8,768 bases of DNA from Candidatus Falkowiibacteriota bacterium. GTDB taxonomy: Bacteria; Patescibacteriota; Patescibacteriia; Patescibacteriales; UBA12075. A program made the position numbers and the translations under genes. Shown here piece after piece: positions 5,643-8,768 of this stretch; within the stretch, counting starts at the first letter, position 1; every line of letters begins with the position of its first letter. Location: contig QMNH01000032.1 of NCBI GenBank assembly GCA_003647675.1, positions 1 to 8,768 of the forward strand, given 5' to 3'. The notes under the pieces are model-generated. The model ran no database searches. It saw only the letters and a program-made list of their open reading frames with translations, and was not told the origin of the DNA.

Positions 5643-7358
5643 ATGTTTAAGGAAGTCAAAGAACAATATAACTACGAATTTAATATTACTGAGCAAGGAA
5701 TTTACATAATTTCCATTGAAGCCAGTTGTAAAGAGGGAAAGGTTTTAGGTTTGTTTGGTGGCGAAGATTTGCGGATAGAAATAGATGATATTAAATTAAG
5801 GGAAAATCCAGTCAAAGGCAGGGCAGAATATTTTAACATTCCTCCGGCCTGGAACGGCACGAAGCTAAAAGGAGTAGCAAAAACAATTTATTTTGTTTTA
5901 AGACTGGATAAGGGAAAGCATAATATAAAATTCATCCCCAAAGAAGGCGCAGCTATACTTCGAGAGCCGACAGTAGAATTATTTGAAGTTAATAAAATTA
6001 TAGAGAATGCCAAAAGCGAAGAAAGGAATCGTCAGCCATGGGTTACTATCGCTTTAATTGATTTACCTCTTAATATTTTGGATGTTTCCGCCGCATGCGA
6101 GAAAAGGAAATATGACAGTGATGATGTAAAACTTATTATTGACGGCCAGATTCAAAAAAATAAACAGTCAAATTGGCGGGGCAAGAATTGGTACTTTGCA
6201 GGCCGGCAGCTACTGGGCGACACAAAAGACGCCAGATTTTATCCCAAACTAGATAAGGGTGTTCATTATATTGAATTCTGGGCTGATCGTACGCCAGTTT
6301 TAAATTCAGTTTCAATGGACTTGAAAACAGAAGATACAGAAGCTCTAAAAGAGGAGCCGAAAATTCGCGTCCCAAGCGTTGATGACCCGAAATGGACCGG
6401 CAACTTTAACGATGATACCGAACAAATGCTTTTAGCAAGGGCTATTTTCGGTGAAGCCAGGCAAACTGATTTTTCTGATAAACTTAGGATTGCGGTTGGC
6501 TGGTCGGTTAAAAATCGCGTAGCCAGTCCGCAATGGAAAAACACTTATCATGAAGTTATTCTGGAAGCAGCCCAGTACAGTGCTTTTAATGAAGGAGATG
6601 ACAATTTGCTTTTTGTTAAAGATCCTTTGAGCGGTGGTAAAGAATCTTGGGAGAATTGCTACAAGATAGCAGGTCAAATTATGAATGGAGAATTAGAAGA
6701 TCCTACTAATGGCGCTAATCATTATTTTAGTGATTTTATTGATCATCCTAAATGGACAAAATCACCGCAGGCTGAATTTAAAATAAAAATTGATAACACT
6801 TTTTTTTATGATCTGGATTGGACACGCAATGGATTCTCTAAATTGTTAGTAATATTTATTTTTACCGCTAGTTTATTTTGCTGGAGCCTGTATTACCAAG
6901 CTATTGCGCATGACAGTGAAGATCATCTTGAAAAAACTTTTGAAGCAGAATTTTATAATCATTTTTTTATAAACCCTAAAACAGAGGAACTTAATAAGGT
7001 TGAATTTGATGAAAATGGCGAGTTTTTAAGAATAAAAGAAATTACTAATAATGGATACTCTAAAATCAAATTAAAAAGATTTTCTGACAGTGAAGCGTTG
7101 GGATATTTTCAATATTTGCATAAAAAAGAAGATCCGGAGTGGAATTATTGTAAAGACAATGTGGCTCTTATGATTATGCCAGATGAGCATAGTGAGCCTT
7201 ATGAAATTTATCGCGGGGATTGCCATACTTCTTATTGGGGATTATCAGGACATAACAATAAGCACGCGATTGTCTATTGGAATTGCGGATCGTCTTGTCT
7301 GTATGCTTATGAAATAAATATTATAACCGGCGAAATAGAATCAGAATATCATAAATAA
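5643..7358 (+). CDS. SleB-like cell-wall hydrolase with duplicated N-terminal beta domains, one TM segment and a Cys-bearing C-terminal domain
   Basis: This is a 571-residue multidomain protein. Residues about 10-114 and 133-227 look like two copies of a beta-sandwich, possibly carbohydrate-binding; both end in a matching block, LDKGKHNIKF (88-97) and LDKGVHYIEF (203-212). Residues 259-390 match the SleB/CwlJ-type hydrolase domain (Hydrolase_2): MLLARAIFGEAR, with E271 as the likely catalytic glutamate, then GWSVKNRVASPQW, a QYSAFN segment, DPTNGANHYFSD and the closing IDNTFFYD. Such enzymes cleave peptidoglycan glycan strands. A single hydrophobic segment (about 400-421) follows, then about 150 residues with C503, C527, C548 and C552 and a CGSSC motif. 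No N-terminal signal peptide is visible. The positive charges before the segment and acidic residues after it predict the hydrolase inside and the tail outside, which is odd for a wall enzyme. The gene has its own promoter and terminator. Confidence 0.8.
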   Translation: MFKEVKEQYNYEFNITEQGIYIISIEASCKEGKVLGLFGGEDLRIEIDDIKLRENPVKGRAEYFNIPPAWNGTKLKGVAKTIYFVLRLDKGKHNIKFIPKEGAAILREPTVELFEVNKIIENAKSEERNRQPWVTIALIDLPLNILDVSAACEKRKYDSDDVKLIIDGQIQKNKQSNWRGKNWYFAGRQLLGDTKDARFYPKLDKGVHYIEFWADRTPVLNSVSMDLKTEDTEALKEEPKIRVPSVDDPKWTGNFNDDTEQMLLARAIFGEARQTDFSDKLRIAVGWSVKNRVASPQWKNTYHEVILEAAQYSAFNEGDDNLLFVKDPLSGGKESWENCYKIAGQIMNGELEDPTNGANHYFSDFIDHPKWTKSPQAEFKIKIDNTFFYDLDWTRNGFSKLLVIFIFTASLFCWSLYYQAIAHDSEDHLEKTFEAEFYNHFFINPKTEELNKVEFDENGEFLRIKEITNNGYSKIKLKRFSDSEALGYFQYLHKKEDPEWNYCKDNVALMIMPDEHSEPYEIYRGDCHTSYWGLSGHNNKHAIVYWNCGSSCLYAYEINIITGEIESEYHK

Positions 7359-7408
7359 AAAAGACTCAGTAAAAATCAAAATTAGCTTCACTAACATTAC
7401 ACAATAAA

Positions 7409-7435
7409 GTTCGGAAGCTGTCCCTGTACGCGAAC
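7409..7435. repeat. Short imperfect palindrome in the spacer after the hydrolase gene
   Basis: GTTCG (7409-7413) pairs with CGAAC (7431-7435) around GAAGCTGTCCCTGTACG. The spacer 7359-7453 is otherwise featureless and AT-rich, so this GC-richer palindrome stands out. It may be a remnant of a REP-like palindromic element; no transposase gene is nearby in the window. Confidence 0.3.
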
Positions 7436-7453
7436 ACAATTTTTCACAAAAAA

Positions 7454-7489
7454 CATCACTAATTTTAGTATAGTTTAGTGATGTTTTTT
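7454..7489. terminator. Intrinsic, possibly bidirectional terminator after the hydrolase gene (within repeat copy 2)
   Basis: CATCACTAA (7454-7462) pairs perfectly with TTAGTGATG (7475-7483), a nine-base stem followed by six T at 7484-7489. On the other side the stem is preceded by an A run at 7448-7453, so it would also terminate minus-strand transcripts. It ends the hydrolase unit. Confidence 0.88.
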
Positions 7490-7517
7490 GTTGAAGGAGA
7501 CTGGGATACGAACTTTT
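7454..7517 (+). repeat. 64-bp direct repeat, copy 2: terminator hairpin plus tRNA-3'-end-like tail
   Basis: Same length and orientation as copy 1 at 5498-5561, with no indels. Differences cluster in the hairpin loop (7471-7476). The A-for-G change at 7481 restores a Watson-Crick pair in the stem. The tail AAGGAGAC-TGGGATACGAACTTTT is less tRNA-like than copy 1, since the T-loop core has TTCGTAT on the minus strand, which suggests this copy is drifting or is selected only as a terminator. Confidence 0.8.
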
Positions 7518-7528
7518 TTATATAAATA

Positions 7529-7537
7529 TGCTAAAAT
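7529..7537 (+). promoter_or_regulatory. Extended -10 promoter of the VanZ-like gene
   Basis: TG-C-TAAAAT matches an extended -10 with five of six hexamer bases. No convincing -35 is visible at 17 bases. Transcription would start near 7544, about 25 bases before the ATG at 7569. It begins 12 bases after repeat copy 2, the same order (repeat, then extended -10) as upstream of the hydrolase gene. Confidence 0.5.
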
Positions 7538-7568
7538 ATGATTATAAACAATTTTTTTTAGTAAGTTT

Positions 7569-8000
7569 ATGAGAAAAAAGTTTTTATATATTATTTTAGT
7601 TTTATATTTGTTATTACTTATTAAACTGATCGTTTTCAAATATCCATTTGGCATTACATTTAGTTTTATCAATGCTAATTTAATACCATTTAAAACTATT
7701 TTAGGATATATTTCAGGAGAGCCGACTTGGAAGATAGCTATGCGTAATCTTTTGGGAAATATAATTTTGCTAATTCCTTTAGGATTTTTATTTGCCGGCA
7801 TATACCAAAAACTAAAATGGAAAGGCGTTTTGTTGGTAGGATTAATTACGGGAACAATTTTAGAATCACTACAAATTTTATTCAGGTCGGGTATTTTTGA
7901 CGTCGATGATATTCTCCTTAATTTTGTGGGCGTTTTCATGGGTTATTTATTATTTATATATTTTAGTAATGTTTTTAAAAAAAATTATAAAAAAGAATAG
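7569..8000 (+). CDS. VanZ-like family integral membrane protein
   Basis: This 143-residue protein carries the VanZ-like pattern: an N-terminal membrane helix (about 5-23), NLIPFKTI (37-44), then N60-LLGNIILLIPLGFLFAGIY (second helix), a third helix at about 85-103 ending in ESLQ (99-102), the conserved DVDDILLN (111-118), and a last helix G121-F132. The short basic tail KKNYKKE should be cytoplasmic. The family is named for VanZ of teicoplanin-resistance clusters, but most members, including small stand-alone ones like this, have no defined function beyond the envelope. The downstream membrane gene starts 32 bases before this one ends, so the two are probably translated from one mRNA and may act together. 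No Shine-Dalgarno match precedes the ATG. It should not be called a resistance gene on this evidence. Confidence 0.82.
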   Translation: MRKKFLYIILVLYLLLLIKLIVFKYPFGITFSFINANLIPFKTILGYISGEPTWKIAMRNLLGNIILLIPLGFLFAGIYQKLKWKGVLLVGLITGTILESLQILFRSGIFDVDDILLNFVGVFMGYLLFIYFSNVFKKNYKKE

Positions 8001-8768
8001 TTGGCTTTTTGTTGCCAATTCAAAAATAATTTTGGCTTTCAAGAAAATATTTGGAGGAATATTTTTAAGCATAGGAACGATTGGGGCATCCGTAGCTATC
8101 GTGGTTTTTTTGGTGTTAGTATTTCATCCCTCAAGTTCTTGGCTTAACATGGTAATGGTTGATTTTAAACTCATAGAAGTGGCGGGAGTTATTCTTTATT
8201 ATTTATTACTTTTGTCGGTTTTGTCTATTGCTCTGATTCCCTTAATTTTTGTTATGATTCTGGGCTTAATGCTATTTTTTTCAAAAAAGAAATTTTTTAA
8301 TAAAAAATTATTTTCTCGTCTGATTATATATTTTTTTATTTGGTTAGTAATATTTTTACTTCTATCTTCTTGTACAGAATCTAAATTTGAATTGAAGAAA
8401 GCACTGATGAAAGAAAATATAATTGAAGAACATTTTGATATTAAAGATTTTAATAATATCTATGTGTCGCGTTTTGTTAAATTTGATGAGATAAAAATTA
8501 TTCAAGGCGATAAATTTGATATAGCGGTTAAGGGTAGTCAATATGCCCGGATAGGATTAGATTTTGAGAGAATCGATGACAAAACATTATTTATAAAAAG
8601 ATCTGAGCTTGAAACATATTATAATACTGAAATTTGGACAATGGAGAATAGAGATGCTCTGTTTCCTGCAGGTACTAAACATTTAGTAATAGAAATAACC
8701 ATGCCCGATATTGAAAAAATTGAAATAGAAGGCGGACACATTGAATTGGCGAACTTTGAAGTAGACAA
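7969..8768 (+). CDS. Membrane-anchored DUF2807/GIN-domain protein (3'-truncated by window edge)
   Basis: The frame is open from 7864 to the window end with no stop. The ATG at 7969 gives 266 residues; an ATG at 7906 is also possible but would overlap the VanZ-like gene much further. Membrane segments lie at about 28-51, 71-104 and 117-134, with basic loops (KKIIKKN, SKKKFFNKK) that place the N terminus inside and the C terminus outside. From about 153 the sequence fits a DUF2807 (putative adhesin head, GIN) beta-helix: EEHFDIKDFNNIYVSRFVKF, IKIIQGDKFDIAVKG, IGLDFERIDDKTLFIKR, and LVIEITMPDIEKIEIEGG with further repeats expected beyond the window. The third membrane segment ends in L132-S-S-C135, a lipobox match. 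Relatives often carry an N-terminal PspC domain, which is not seen here. Likely role: surface-exposed stalk or adhesin-like protein; exact function unknown. Confidence 0.75.
   Translation, partial: MFLKKIIKKNSWLFVANSKIILAFKKIFGGIFLSIGTIGASVAIVVFLVLVFHPSSSWLNMVMVDFKLIEVAGVILYYLLLLSVLSIALIPLIFVMILGLMLFFSKKKFFNKKLFSRLIIYFFIWLVIFLLLSSCTESKFELKKALMKENIIEEHFDIKDFNNIYVSRFVKFDEIKIIQGDKFDIAVKGSQYARIGLDFERIDDKTLFIKRSELETYYNTEIWTMENRDALFPAGTKHLVIEITMPDIEKIEIEGGHIELANFEVD

Noticed and set aside
7409..7435. REP element tied to a RAYT transposase
   Set aside because: The palindrome is short, single-copy in the window, and no transposase is present, so it is kept only as a low-confidence palindrome.
7475..7939. 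Minus-strand ORF opposite the VanZ-like gene
   Set aside because: It overlaps a recognised membrane protein family on the + strand and its start region falls in that gene; the product shows no family features.
8053..8058. GGAGGA resembling a strong Shine-Dalgarno site
   Set aside because: It lies inside the open frame of the GIN-domain gene and no ATG, GTG or TTG follows at 5-10 bases; other genes here do not use SD sites.

Overview
The window is a low-GC, lysine- and isoleucine-rich bacterial segment with every recognisable gene on the + strand. The linked genes for DNA primase and the main sigma factor, the compact envelope genes, a tRNA without an encoded full CCA end, and start codons with no Shine-Dalgarno match suggest a Patescibacteria/CPR genome, probably Parcubacteria-like. 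This placement is inference; no 16S or ribosomal protein gene is present to test it.

Left part (1-1384): the 3' end of one GT-B glycosyltransferase and a complete second one (272-1384), most likely the tail of a surface polysaccharide or glycan cluster. Middle (1423-5169): a small uncharacterised gene, then dnaG and rpoD, which is the core of the macromolecular synthesis operon with the small gene in the place where rpsU often stands. No terminator is evident between them. The sigma factor has a lysine-rich N-terminal extension of about 70 residues, and the primase has about 12 extra residues within TOPRIM.

Right part (5170-8768): a sigma70-type promoter drives a tRNA-Asn(GTT), followed by a strong intrinsic terminator. 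Then come a large SleB-like cell-wall hydrolase with a transmembrane segment and a cysteine-bearing C-terminal domain (5643-7358), a VanZ-like membrane protein (7569-8000), and an overlapping membrane-anchored DUF2807/GIN-type protein that runs off the window (7969-8768). These look like an envelope-directed accessory set.

Two structures are not explained by ordinary annotation. First, an ungapped 64-bp direct repeat (5498-5561 and 7454-7517, about 86% identical by hand count) brackets the hydrolase gene. Each copy combines a terminator hairpin with a tail that resembles the 3' end of a tRNA on the minus strand, and an extended -10 promoter follows each copy. Second, tandem repeats of exactly seven bases, with different sequences, occur at four places (1395-1408, 1720-1761, 1831-1858, 5375-5395). 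One lies inside the small gene before dnaG, where six heptamers add exactly 14 histidine/asparagine-rich residues without breaking the frame.
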